Origin: Cymbomonas tetramitiformis
Taxonomy: Eukaryota > Chlorophyta > Pyramimonadophyceae > Pyramimonadales > Pyramimonadaceae
Reading direction: 5' to 3'
Assembly: GCA_001247695.2 (NCBI GenBank)
Contig: LGRX02035382.1
Span: 1-29,015 of the forward strand
Length of the DNA: 29,015 nucleotides
Shown: piece after piece, positions 9,073 through 18,180 of the stretch
How the letters are laid out: the number at the start of each line of letters is the position of its first letter
How positions within the stretch are numbered: position 1 is the first letter of the stretch
Program-made: the position numbers and the translations under genes
Notes under the pieces: model-generated
The model's database searches: none
Seen by the model: only the letters and a program-made list of their open reading frames with translations
What the model was told of the DNA's origin: nothing

Positions 9073-10422
9073 CATTGTTCCGATAATTTAATTGGCCATC
9101 TCCCGTGATTTGTGGTGTCTAACCAATGAAAGGTGGTATATATAGGTCCTATATTAATTTATTTGAACGCTGGTTTGGCCTATATCCATCCCATATATCC
9201 ATGACGAACGCATTTCAAACCTCTACACTCAATTTTTTCAAAACGGATTTTTTGGAACATTCAAAATGTGGCAAATTAGTGACTCATCTTCAATATTTTT
9301 TTACCAATCATATATCAACACTACACCTGCGCGGATACCATCAAATTGAACCTATACATATGTCCCAATCATATTTGGGCGGTAGGCCCGGTTGGAATGC
9401 ATATATTGGCTCGTTGGCTCGTTGGCTCGTTGGCTTCCCCTCTAATATATTGGCTCGTTGGTTTCCCCCCTAAAACAGTGGTCACGCGAGCTGACCAGTC
9501 AGCCATCATAATTGCTTGCTAGAGGGCATATATCGCAAGGTTGGTGTGTGCGGCACATTAAATCTTCAAGTATACATGTATTGCGAATTTCTGAAAGTCT
9601 AACATCATCCAAATATCTTACTTTTCGACTGGCGTGTACATTTTAGAATGGATGAATAGAGAGGTTCCGCAAAAAGGCATCTTTTCATAATTCGGGACCA
9701 AATCCCGGTGCCACGTCGGATTTTGTGTCGAGTCACTTCTTGGGTCCTGGCGTAATTCCAAAATGACGCCAGGGAATCTTTCAGTCTCGCAAAAAACGCG
9801 AAATCCATTTTTCGTGTGAAACAGTCCGCAGTCGCAAAGATTTCGAATGCTCTCGCGATATCGAATGTTGTAAATGGCAGCGACGGTCAATTCTCCGCAG
9901 TCTTTTGACTGCACTGCAGTAGCATGTGCACACCACATACAAACAAAAGAGCATCTTTTGGGAGCCAAAATCCGTCACATGCATGAAGCGCACGCGTGAT
10001 TTTCAATTTATATAAACAATTTTCATCCGAATTCGGGAGCGATTTCCCGAATTCGGACGATTTACAGTGTTAAGAAAAAACGGAGCCCTCAGTGTTAATT
10101 TTCATTTCACGCGTAAGAATCTTTCCATAATTCGGAGCAAAATTACGCCAACGTCCGACGTGTCTCGTGAAATTGTCCACGTCACCCGTTTTTTGACCGA
10201 ATTCGGCTTGCGGAACCTCTCTAATGCCAATTTCTAAAGTCCGAAATTCACTAAATTCGGAATTTGCATTGTGTTGAACATGCGCCATGCTGAAATAGAG
10301 CGGAAATGATGATGAGGGTGCGAAGTAACCGATTCAGTTATCTTATTTGGTCATACATTCAAGATGTATAACCATGAGCATCACCGTGAGCCCCGCATGT
10401 GACTCCTAATACTCAAAATAAC
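9073..10422. other. Gene-free region between hairpin copies
   Basis: No coding frame is convincing. Two stretches (about 9680-9740 and 10120-10185) are distant relatives, sharing CATAATTCGGRRCMAAAT, so an old internal duplication is likely. GGCTCGTTG is repeated at 9410-9465. If the terminal hairpins are element ends, this is the interior of a non-autonomous element of roughly 1.6 kb. Confidence 0.4.
10026..10057. repeat. Perfect 13-bp inverted repeat hairpin
   Basis: TCCGAATTCGGGA (10026-10038), a 6-base loop GCGATT, then TCCCGAATTCGGA (10045-10057). Each arm also contains the self-palindrome CCGAATTCGG. Confidence 0.9.
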
Positions 10423-10446
10423 GGTGGTCCTTGTGGTAGGACCACC
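10423..10446. repeat. Copy 2 of the GGTCC hairpin
   Basis: GGTGGTCC-TTGTGGTA-GGACCACC, with 8-bp perfect arms. The core is identical to the left arm of the palindrome at 9026, but the flanking bases differ and still pair. Confidence 0.85.
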
Positions 10447-10625
10447 ATTTTCTTCAAGCCTTTGGTGAAATTACACCCCTAAAGCGTGTCGTTCAACCAC
10501 ACACCTAAAGTCTCATGGGGGCCGCCGCTATAAGAAATAAAAATCATTTAACTCATAAATATCATGTGCAAATGTTACCTGTGCCTCAAATAGTCGATTT
10601 AGTGATCGAAACCGCAATTGCCCAT

Positions 10626-10645
10626 TGGTCCTTGTGGTAGGACCA
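10626..10645. repeat. Copy 3 of the GGTCC hairpin
   Basis: TGGTCCTTGTGGTAGGACCA, with 6-bp arms and the same core as at 9026 and 10423. A separate small palindrome, CCATTGG-TCT-CCAATGG, follows at about 10661-10677. Confidence 0.85.
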
Positions 10646-10794
10646 TGAATTTGGGTAGTAGCCATTGGTCTCCAATGGGTGGCAGACTCGCACCACGGTG
10701 CTCGTAATCTGGCCCGGAGCGGTTGGCGCGGTCCGATCCAAGGAAACACGAAGTCGCTCACGTGCACGCGTACAATCGCTATGCTCTCGTCGGC

Positions 10795-12305
10795 CCCCGA
10801 TACGTCACCCCAGACCCCCGAAACCCCTCCGGTGCATGCGGGAAACGCTATCGAGGGTCGTCACGGAGCGCCCGCCGGCGACCGAGATGACGACGCCAAC
10901 GGTCGGACCGGGCGGTGGATGCCTCTTCTTCAACATGTCGAGGAAGCTTTTGATGGTGTCCCATTCCGAGTCGGTCGCACATGTATCGGCGAAGGCCTCG
11001 GTCGATGGGGACGGCGCGGTTGTCCACCCCCGGCCCACCGGCGCCCACGCCCGCTCGAGAGTTTAAACAGCGCTCGGCGACGAGCCGCTGGGTGTTGCGC
11101 CATGGTCTCCCGGTCGGAAAAGCCTCGCCCCTTCGGGGGTTCGAGCCTCGTGGCACGGCCACTCCAGCGCTCGTCGCTGGGCCCGGTTAACATAGCTTCG
11201 TTCGTGATGCGTCGAGAGATGAAAGCGCGATCGTCGCTTAGTGCCGAAGTCCGCACCCGGGAACCTTGGACCACACCGGCGACACTCGCGGGCGAAGTGC
11301 CCGAAGTCGCGTGGGGGGAACCGCGCCGCTTTCCATCGTCGCCCCCGATACACCATCCCAAACCCCCAACGAGATGACGAAGCCAACGGTCAGTCCGGGC
11401 GGTGAATCCCTTTTCCTGAACGTTTCGAGGCAGCTTTCGATGATGTCCCATGCCGAGTAGTAGGTCGCACATGTACCGGCGAAGGCCTCGGTCGATGGGG
11501 ACGGCGCGGTTGTCCACCCCCGGCCCACCGGCGCCCACGCCCGCTCGAGAGTTTAAACAGCGCTCGGCGACGAGCCGCTGGGTGTTGCGACATGGTCTCC
11601 CGGTCGGAAAAGCCTCGCCCCTTCGGGGGTTCGAGCCTCGTGGCACGGCCACTCCAGCGCTCGTCGCTGGGCCCGGTTAACATAGCTTCGTTCGTGATGC
11701 GTCGAGAGATGAAAGCGCGATCGTCGCTTAGTGCCGAAGTCCGCACCCGGGAACCTTGGACCACACCGGCGACACTCGCGGGCGAAGTGCCCGAAGTCGC
11801 GTGGGGGGAACCGCGCCGCTTTCCATCGTCGCCCCCGATACACCATCCCAAACCCCCAACGAGATGACGAAGCCAACGGTCAGTCCGGGCGGTGAATCCC
11901 TTTTCCTGAACGTTTCGAGGCAGCTTTCGATGATGTCCCATGCCGAGTAGTAGGTCGCACATGTACCGGCGAAGGCCTCGGTCGATGGGGACGGCGCGGT
12001 TGTCCACCCCCGGCCCACCGGCGCCCACGCCCGCTCGAGAGTTTAAACAGCGCTCGGCGACGAGCCGCTGGGTGTTGCGACATGGTCTCCCGGTCGGAAA
12101 AGCCTCGCCCCTTCGGGGGTTCGAGCCTCGTGGCACGGCCACTCCAGCGCTCGTCGCTGGGCCCGGTTAACATAGCTTCGTTCGTGATGCGTCGAGAGAT
12201 GAAAGCGCGATCGTCGCTTAGTGCCGAAGTCCGCACCCGGGAACCTTGGACCACACCGGCGACACTCGCGGGCGAAGTGCCCGAAGTCGCGTGGGGGGGA
12301 ACCGC
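10795..12305. repeat. 490-bp macrosatellite, about three copies
   Basis: GGTCGCACATGTA recurs at 10973, 11463 and 11953, a 490-bp period. The second and third units are almost identical. The first is diverged on its left side and has about 58 extra bases near 10835-10890. The unit is GC-rich, carries a CCCC-TTCG-GGGG hairpin, and ends abruptly near 12300. Because 490 is not a multiple of 3, the long overlapping frames of 76-250 residues on both strands cross units in changing frames. I do not call them genes. Confidence 0.9.
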
Positions 12306-12532
12306 GCCGCCCTCTGTTTTTCCCTGAGGGGAAGTGAGCTCCAGCCCTCCACCCTGACCTCTCCACGGGGTCGTTCAGTAGTCCAGCGTGCGAGTCGAAG
12401 ACCCCTCACGACCGACCAGCGGTCTCTGCGAGGTTTCAAACGAATGACACTTGCGGGGGGGTCCGGGGAGATGTCGCATTTTTGCACGACCGAGATTCTT
12501 CCATCGCCACGCCTAGCCCCCAAGCTCAACGA

Positions 12533-12645
12533 CCTTTACGGCCACCCTCAAGCGCAACGGCCTCTACGGTCACCCTCAAGCGCAACGGCCTCTACGGTCA
12601 CCCTCAAGCGCAACGGCCTCTACGGTCACCCTCAAGCTCAACGCC
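12533..12645. repeat. 28-bp minisatellite, about four copies
   Basis: CCTCTACGGTCACCCTCAAG plus CGCAACGG repeats at 12561, 12589 and 12617, with a variant first copy at 12533. Period 28, so any frame through it rotates. Confidence 0.88.
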
Positions 12646-12658
12646 TTTCACCAACATC

Positions 12659-13366
12659 TCAAACTTCTGGTATTGGCCGAGAAGCGAGCGCGATGGCGTG
12701 CTGACTATAACAATAACGTCCGACATTAAATTTGCTTGCACTTGTTGTATGCGGTGATAATTTACGCGGTCGGCCGATAGAGTGGTTCGATTGCGGAGTT
12801 GTGTACGGGTCACCCTCGTTTTCACCGGTGGCACGCCCTTCATCGAGAGCGCGACCGCGGTTGCCATCGCCTCCCGACACCACCTCGCGCGCCCTCGTTT
12901 TCACCGGTGGCACGCCCTTCATCGAGAGCGCGACCGCGGTTGCCATCGCCTCCGACACCACCTCGCGCGCCCTCGTTCTCACCGGTGACACGCCCTTCAT
13001 CGAGAGCGCGACCGCGGTTGCCATCGCCTCCGACACCACCTCGCGCGCCCTCGTTCTCACCGGTGACACGCCCTTCATCGAGTACGCGACCGCGGTTGCC
13101 AACGCCTTCGAGGCCACCATCACCGGCTTCGTTTCACAGGCGATGTCAACGGAGTCTGAGTGGTTGTGATCGGCCGTCGGTCGTATTACTGTCGGTCGAG
13201 TGTCGGTGTCGTGATGCCGCCGGAGCGGTGGTGACATGACCGATATGTCATCCGTTGGCGCGGGTTGCGGAGCCGGAGCGCGACCGTTTTCACTCTCGCA
13301 CGGTTCGCCCGAAGGTCGAGCAACCCCGGTCAGCGTACTATGAGCAAGTGCGCGAGGTTCGTCCAA
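12659..13366 (-). CDS. Possible repeat-containing protein over the 78-bp array (uncertain)
   Basis: This minus-strand frame starts at ATG 13364-13366 (MDEPRALAHSTLTGVARP) and has a low-complexity N-terminal third, followed by 26-residue repeats with SMKGVSPVRTRAREVV. It is the longest frame over the array (235 codons) with a true ATG. High GC and the fact that the opposite strand is also open weaken it. No domain is recognised. It may be non-coding. Confidence 0.2.
   Translation of the reverse strand: MDEPRALAHSTLTGVARPSGEPCESENGRAPAPQPAPTDDISVMSPPLRRHHDTDTRPTVIRPTADHNHSDSVDIACETKPVMVASKALATAVAYSMKGVSPVRTRAREVVSEAMATAVALSMKGVSPVRTRAREVVSEAMATAVALSMKGVPPVKTRAREVVSGGDGNRGRALDEGRATGENEGDPYTTPQSNHSIGRPRKLSPHTTSASKFNVGRYCYSQHAIALASRPIPEV
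12814..13120. repeat. 78-bp minisatellite with a 26-residue coding periodicity
   Basis: CCTCGTTYTCACCGGTG starts at 12814, 12893, 12971 and 13049. The first interval is 79 bp because of one extra C near 12873; the others are 78 bp. Both strands stay open across the in-phase copies. The plus strand repeats LTGDTPFIESATAVAIASDT and the minus strand repeats EAMATAVALSMKGVSPVRTR. The single-base insertion breaks the plus frame in the first copy. Which strand, if either, is translated cannot be told; no homology recognised. Confidence 0.8.
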
Positions 13367-13578
13367 CCCTTTCCGATGTCGCGGAAACGGGAGTCGATGC
13401 TCTCGCGGGGCAGTGGGGTTCGTAACCCGATGATGGTATCCGTGAGACGGACGCTGTCACCGCGATTCGAGTGGGGTCGTTGTGACCGCGAGGTATTCCA
13501 GTCCGAATACGCTCACCACTAAAAACAACCATTCCATCCTATACTCTGTACGAAACGACGTATGGTACTCGAACATTT
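13121..13578. other. No supported gene downstream of the minisatellite
   Basis: Only short, unrecognised frames on both strands. No structure beyond scattered CGGTCG words. Confidence 0.3.
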
Positions 13579-13720
13579 GGTACATCCGCGGACCATATGT
13601 ATGATCGTAGATTTTTCCGTTGTTACTCCGATCTTGCCTTGGTGTTGGCTGTCGGATTGCCGTCAGTGCCATTCATTTATCAGCAAAGGCGAGTGTTTAA
13701 TTAACAATTGCAATCGGGCC
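13579..13720. repeat. 142-bp direct repeat, copy 1
   Basis: From GGTACATCCGCGGACCATAT to AATTGCAATCGGGCC. It matches 15080-15221 at about 140 of 142 positions (offset 1,501 bp). The two copies bracket the broken LicD-like gene. Their ends are not TG...CA, so they are not obvious LTRs. Confidence 0.92.
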
Positions 13721-13872
13721 TGTGTGCGTTACGGAAGTGATCTCCACACACTTTATATCAATTATCATATCATTTTCATGTGTTAACAATGTAACCCGAA
13801 AATTATCGCTGCCAAAACAGACCTACAAACTCCGACCCCTTACGAAAACTGACTCTTAAAACGTTGTATTTG

Positions 13873-14568
13873 CTACAAAACATGTGCATCGGGGATACAT
13901 TTTTGTGACGCCATTATTCGCGATCTCTCATTACGATGATCGTAATCACCGATTACGCACATATTCATATACTCGTTGCCATATCTTTGCATAAGATATT
14001 GATTTGCGTTTTCTACAAGCGGCAACCACATGCCGTCGAATGGTACGCGTTTGATCTTCCGTACGTCGCTTAACCTGAACCGATTTGGTATGTTCGGCTT
14101 GCCTTTCTCCTGCCAGTGACTTCCGTTATTGATCGTTGCAAATATGTCTATAAACGGGTATCGCCATGGCTTAGACCCAGCGAAAGGCGTGTCGATCAAA
14201 GATAATTTGTAATAGTCAAAGTAGCTATCCACTTGATATTCGTGCGTAAACCTTTGTAAAGCCTTGATTAAATATTGAATATCGGTAAACACGATCACGT
14301 CCATAAATTATCATCATCCCATGGTATTGGACCTTGATGCAAAACTGCACCTATAGCGCTTCCAGCGTGCAAACTATACGTCGTCCGTGTGCTATTTTTT
14401 TGCAACGGCGTCAAAATGACGTAACAACCGTCTACTCAATTCGACATCGTGACGCTTCCGGGTATACTGATGATACGCATTCTTAAAAGTGGTCCAAGTG
14501 TATACGGTCGACGAATGATATATATAACCGCTCAATTTTTTATATATACTGGAGTCACGCCGGAATCG
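13873..14568 (-). pseudogene. LicD/fukutin-type phosphotransferase-like gene, broken by two frameshifts
   Basis: Three consecutive minus-strand frames together follow the LicD order. Frame one (14568-14392) carries RHDVELSRRLLRHFDAVAKK and stops just after an A7 run (14395-14401). Frame two carries YSLHAGSAIGAVLHQGPIPW followed by three Asp, matching the LicD [21 protein letters not shown] region with its catalytic Asp triad (14310-14318). The frame then shifts between 14302 and 14310. Frame three (14304-13873) carries MDVIVF, then PWRYPFIDIF, FRLSDVRKIKRVPFDG and ANQYLMQRYG, typical of the C-terminal half. LicD proteins transfer phosphorylated groups (phosphocholine in bacteria, ribitol-phosphate in the fukutin family) onto glycans. 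Either this is a pseudogene or the A7 shift is a sequencing error; two separate breaks favour a pseudogene. No signal anchor was found. Confidence 0.72.
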
Positions 14569-15071
14569 CTATACATAAAACTCATTTTGTTATTTATGAA
14601 AGACTTTGTAGGACGTATAGATTCCTGCAAGAATAGTAGGAAGACACTCAAAGCGTACTTCACACGTACATAATATTGATGAGAATGTCGACGCTGAAAA
14701 GTGTTGCGCATGGTTTACAACTCTGATGCAAACCAAATCGAGAATCGAATAATGCGATGTTGACTACTTATATTTGATACGTGCTACGATATACAGTAAT
14801 ATCATAGATCTCAAAAAAAACTATTTGATTTTTATAATCTGAATGCCACGGTATCCGGTGCACGAGGAGCAGGCGAGAAGTCTCTTACATGTCGTACACG
14901 GAGCTTGTACAGCGCGTACACGGATAGCTGACTTCGGAGGCCTCTCGGAGGCAGCGATATACCCCCGATATCGTGTTTTGAACCAAGTACGTTGAATACA
15001 CCAACTACTGTTGATGGAACCGGGAATATCTGGAGCCTCCCAGGGGCAGGCGAGCGGTCTCCGTCGCGAGC

Positions 15072-15437
15072 GTGGACGGGGTACATCCGCGGACCATATG
15101 TATCATCGTAGATTTTTCCGTTGTTACTCCGATCTTGCCTTGGTGTTGGCTGTCGGATTGCCGTCAGTGCCATTCATTTATCAGCAAAGGCGAGTGTTTA
15201 ATTAACAATTGCATTCGGGCCTTGTATTCATATGTCAACGTCAAGCTCTACAGTACATCGAAACATGTCGATTCTGAAACTGTTCGATCGTTTAATTCGT
15301 GCCCGATGCTGCCCGACGAATATCCTTCTGAAGTGAATATTATTATCCCGCCGTTCCGCATCGAAGGCTTTTGCACCTCTATCAAGGCCGCGAGATATAT
15401 TGAAAAAGTACATACCGAACTACGCAGAGAGACGTAA
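15072..15437 (+). CDS. Unidentified ORF starting in the 142-bp repeat
   Basis: The frame is open across copy 2 of the 142-bp repeat and continues into unique sequence that reads as protein (SETVRSFNSCPMLPDEYPSE, then FRIEGFCTSIKAARYIEKVH), ending TAA at 15435-15437. No convincing ATG precedes the unique part, so it may be a terminal exon. It is tail-to-tail with the glycosyltransferase-like ORF, with 30 bp between the stops. The repeat-derived part is probably not ancestral coding sequence, since copy 1 diverges immediately after the repeat. No family recognised. Confidence 0.35.
   Translation: MDGVHPRTICIIVDFSVVTPILPWCWLSDCRQCHSFISKGECLINNCIRALYSYVNVKLYSTSKHVDSETVRSFNSCPMLPDEYPSEVNIIIPPFRIEGFCTSIKAARYIEKVHTELRRET
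15080..15221. repeat. 142-bp direct repeat, copy 2
   Basis: Differs from 13579-13720 at only about two positions. It is preceded directly by a 26-bp motif (15056-15081) that occurs again at 18105-18130 in unrelated surroundings. Confidence 0.92.
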
Positions 15438-15467
15438 AAAATGCATACATATAGATATATAAGTATA

Positions 15468-16592
15468 TTAGTCCAGGTTGGTACTGTTTATACATCTTGT
15501 GACCCCGCCGTTTGGCAGATAGGAAACTTCCCAATCCTGCACGTTATTTGCGTCATCTGGCGGTTTTCTTGGGGCTAAGTCATGCCAGTAAGCACGTTTT
15601 GGAAATATACAGTGTAGGTTTTTGGTTATATCTACGCATGCGTGCAGCGCCGACGCTGACTGTATTATTTGAATTGGCTTGTTATCACCGCAATTATGCG
15701 CATAGTTTTGACGGCAAAGACAATGGTTGTTCCAGCCCTCGTACATCAATACAGCGCAATCTTTATGCGGATCGACCTCGCAATAGTCACCCCAAACGGC
15801 ATGCGACCCTTGTGCCCATCCATTAGCCATGCCGTAACCGCCCGAAGTTTCGTTTTTGTAAATAAGCGCAGCAATTTTATCTCGGTACGTGACGGCATTT
15901 GTGAATAGGTTATTATCGCTCGAGATGGTTTGACCGATTATGAGATATTGGTGCAGAGAAAACACTCGCGCAGCGTTTGAGAAATCAAAACAGTCTGACC
16001 AGCATATATCTGGACGGGATCGAATCACAACTGTGGACGCATCCACGGTAATGTTATTCAGCGTTTGCACGATTTCGGCTAGAAACCAACCTCCGCACCA
16101 ATGTATAGGGTAATTGTACCACTTATTTCGTCGCGCTTCGCCGAAACGTGTGACCGACGTGTGCGCAAGACGACCATGGAAATACAGCGCGTCCTCATCC
16201 AAAGCGGCATTTCCAGGCGTATCCGTTGCGAATAGCGTAACAAAAAAACATTCTGCGACCGACGCTTCGAGCATAGCAAGAGTGGACTCCTTCACCCAGT
16301 CGAAAGTCCTGTACTGTCCAACCAGCAACAACCATACCTTAGGAACGCAAGGTAACTGTTTACTGTCAAAAGTCCTGTTCAAATTATGATGTTCTACTAT
16401 CACATTATTGTTCCATCTATTTTCAAACCGCAGTAATTCGGCCGACACAAAATCATTCATAAAATCATTTTGCGTGTTCGTTTCGGTAACAGTTTCATTC
16501 AATATGATTCCGTCAGTTAATCTTGTACGGTCGCCCGTGCTTTTATAAATGCCTATTCTACGAAAGGTGGGTTTACACACCGTAAGGACCCC
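15468..16592 (-). CDS. Glycosyltransferase-like protein, 5' end truncated or missing
   Basis: The minus-strand frame is open from 16592 to TAG at 15468-15470. No ATG occurs before the internal MNDF (about 120 bp in), and the first 40 or so codons run into an inverted-repeat element, so the true N-terminus is lost or spliced from elsewhere. The body has a Rossmann-like start KVWLLLVGQYRTFDWVKEST, then ASTVVIRSRPDICWSDCFDF, with the R-x-R-P-D layout seen in several uncharacterised algal and protist glycosyltransferase-like families. Further along come IIGQTISSDNNLFTNAV and a Cys-rich C-terminal third (NNHCLCRQNYAHNCGDN) that suggests a secretory-pathway, disulfide-bonded domain. A signal anchor expected of a Golgi enzyme is absent. 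Substrate unknown; the neighbouring LicD remnant hints at glycan modification. Confidence 0.5.
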   Translation of the reverse strand, partial: GVLTVCKPTFRRIGIYKSTGDRTRLTDGIILNETVTETNTQNDFMNDFVSAELLRFENRWNNNVIVEHHNLNRTFDSKQLPCVPKVWLLLVGQYRTFDWVKESTLAMLEASVAECFFVTLFATDTPGNAALDEDALYFHGRLAHTSVTRFGEARRNKWYNYPIHWCGGWFLAEIVQTLNNITVDASTVVIRSRPDICWSDCFDFSNAARVFSLHQYLIIGQTISSDNNLFTNAVTYRDKIAALIYKNETSGGYGMANGWAQGSHAVWGDYCEVDPHKDCAVLMYEGWNNHCLCRQNYAHNCGDNKPIQIIQSASALHACVDITKNLHCIFPKRAYWHDLAPRKPPDDANNVQDWEVSYLPNGGVTRCINSTNLD

Positions 16593-17216
16593 TTACGGTG
16601 GGTTACCCAACCCTAAGTAAACCGATTATTTCAGCCCCTAAACTGACCCCATGGTCATGTTCATGGTGGCAGGATGACTTTAGACACTCCCAAGAGGCAT
16701 CCGCGAAGAATTATATCGGATGTATCCGGGTTTGTTAACCTGAAACCCCAAACCCAAACCGGCAAACCAATTATCGCATATAAATCGTGTCATATAGCGT
16801 AATAAACCGGCATACCACCCTCACTTCGCTCGACATTTTGAGGGTCAAGATGACCTCGAATGAAAATTTTGACAAGACACTGCAGAAAGAGCAGCTCGAG
16901 AACTTGACAACATAGGTCTCCAAATTTCCAAAGGGCCATCGAGGAAGGCCCCATATCTACCAATATACCAAATTATGTGGTAACCCACCGTAAGCCTATA
17001 TGATCGGAACCCGCTACACCCCCCACTTCGCGAGAGCATTACACACATGGGGCACATCGCATCCATCCATAGTATGTTCCTCAGCTTTCATTCAACTCAT
17101 AAACTGTCTGAAAATCGACAGGTTTGACACCGTAGACCTCATAACGCCACCACTAGAGGCCGCCGAAAATTCCTCTTACGGCGGGTTAACCCACCGTAAG
17201 ATTAGTAGAATAGGCA
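16550..17216. mobile_element. Inverted-repeat (foldback-like) element of about 667 bp
   Basis: The outer ends are TGCCTATTCTAC (16550-16561) and its exact inverse (17205-17216). Inner CTTACGGTGGGTTACC occurs at 16592-16607 and inverted at 16979-16994. The same word forms a head-to-head 26-bp palindrome at 17175-17200 (one mismatch) and a small inverted pair at 16579-16599. The nesting suggests either one foldback element or two MITEs, one inserted near the end of another. No target-site duplication could be assigned. No ORF inside is convincing. The left end overlaps the start of the glycosyltransferase-like frame. Confidence 0.6.
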
Positions 17217-18180
17217 TAAAACAAAACGCATAGCAGTAACGACCGCATCATGGCCGCGCGTACTTTGCCGAGTATTTAGAATTGTATTTATATTGCACGC
17301 ATTCCAAATGTGATTCCGACCAAACGCTCTGCGAAAGCAGCACACAACTACGCCATTTGGAATTAGATGCGCAAGTTGTGAACACTATGGCATGGTTGCA
17401 AGACACTCCACATATGCTCTCTCGCGGAGTGCTGGAACGCGGTTCCGCAGAAGCAGTCAAGACTTGACGTGGTTTCGTGCGATGTGTTCACCGCGCTGTA
17501 CACATGTCAGCGTACAAAGTAAGTCCGCGATCGTTTACGCACGCAAGTACGCTTGTAACGTTTACGATCATCAGCGTTTACTTCGTGTGTAATCATCCGC
17601 GATGTGTTAACAGAAGTGTAACCTGATCCATTTCTGTTTCTAAGCCAGTTTGTGTGTTACGACGCCTATTGTTATGATACAAAATTATCATGGCACACAA
17701 ATGGACGCACACAACCCCGAAGCATAACTTTGTCGAGATGTCGTTTATGAGCAGCGATCGATCGAAGAGCGAAATTGTGACGCATGAACTATATCGTCGA
17801 TTGAAGCGTAACGTTATATCAGGCGATCCGCAGATTCTGCTGCTGCACTGCAGTGGAAGTGATATCTGCAGAACATCGCCTATCGAAACACGTCAGGCGT
17901 GATACTGACGTATACGACGTATCGAAAAGCGTCAAAGACCATGCGCGGAATTCGTAAGAACGTCCTCGGTTGGCGAAGGTTTGAACGATCCATGACGGTG
18001 GCGATGGAGTCCTTGCTGGCGATCACCGCGGAAGCATCCCTCCGTGCTCACCCTACGGCGACAGGCATGCAAGATGCGGATGCGGCGCCGATCGACCGTT
18101 TGACGGTCTCCGTCGCGAGCGTGGACGGGGAGCGGTGCGCTCTTTTCATGCTCATGGGGGTGTGTGTGAGTTTGTATTAA
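17217..18180. other. No confident gene; scattered protein-like plus-strand frames
   Basis: Short plus-strand frames at 17282-17467, 17690-17902 and 17899-18180 have acceptable composition (for example SMTVAMESLLAITAEASLRA) but no recognised family, and they do not join through obvious splice sites. The last ends close to GTGTGTGTGAGT, a possible donor, directly before the 202-bp repeat. Confidence 0.3.

Noticed and set aside
11110..11160. tRNA-like T-arm (GGGGTTCGAGCC) inside the 490-bp unit
   Set aside because: No acceptor stem, anticodon arm or A-box at the right distance could be fitted. The neighbouring CCCCTTCGGGGG is a simple hairpin.
11063..12366. Set of long overlapping frames on both strands suggesting a multigene family
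   Set aside because: They are repeats of one 490-bp GC-rich unit whose length is not a multiple of three. The same sequence is open in several frames, so the openness reflects composition.
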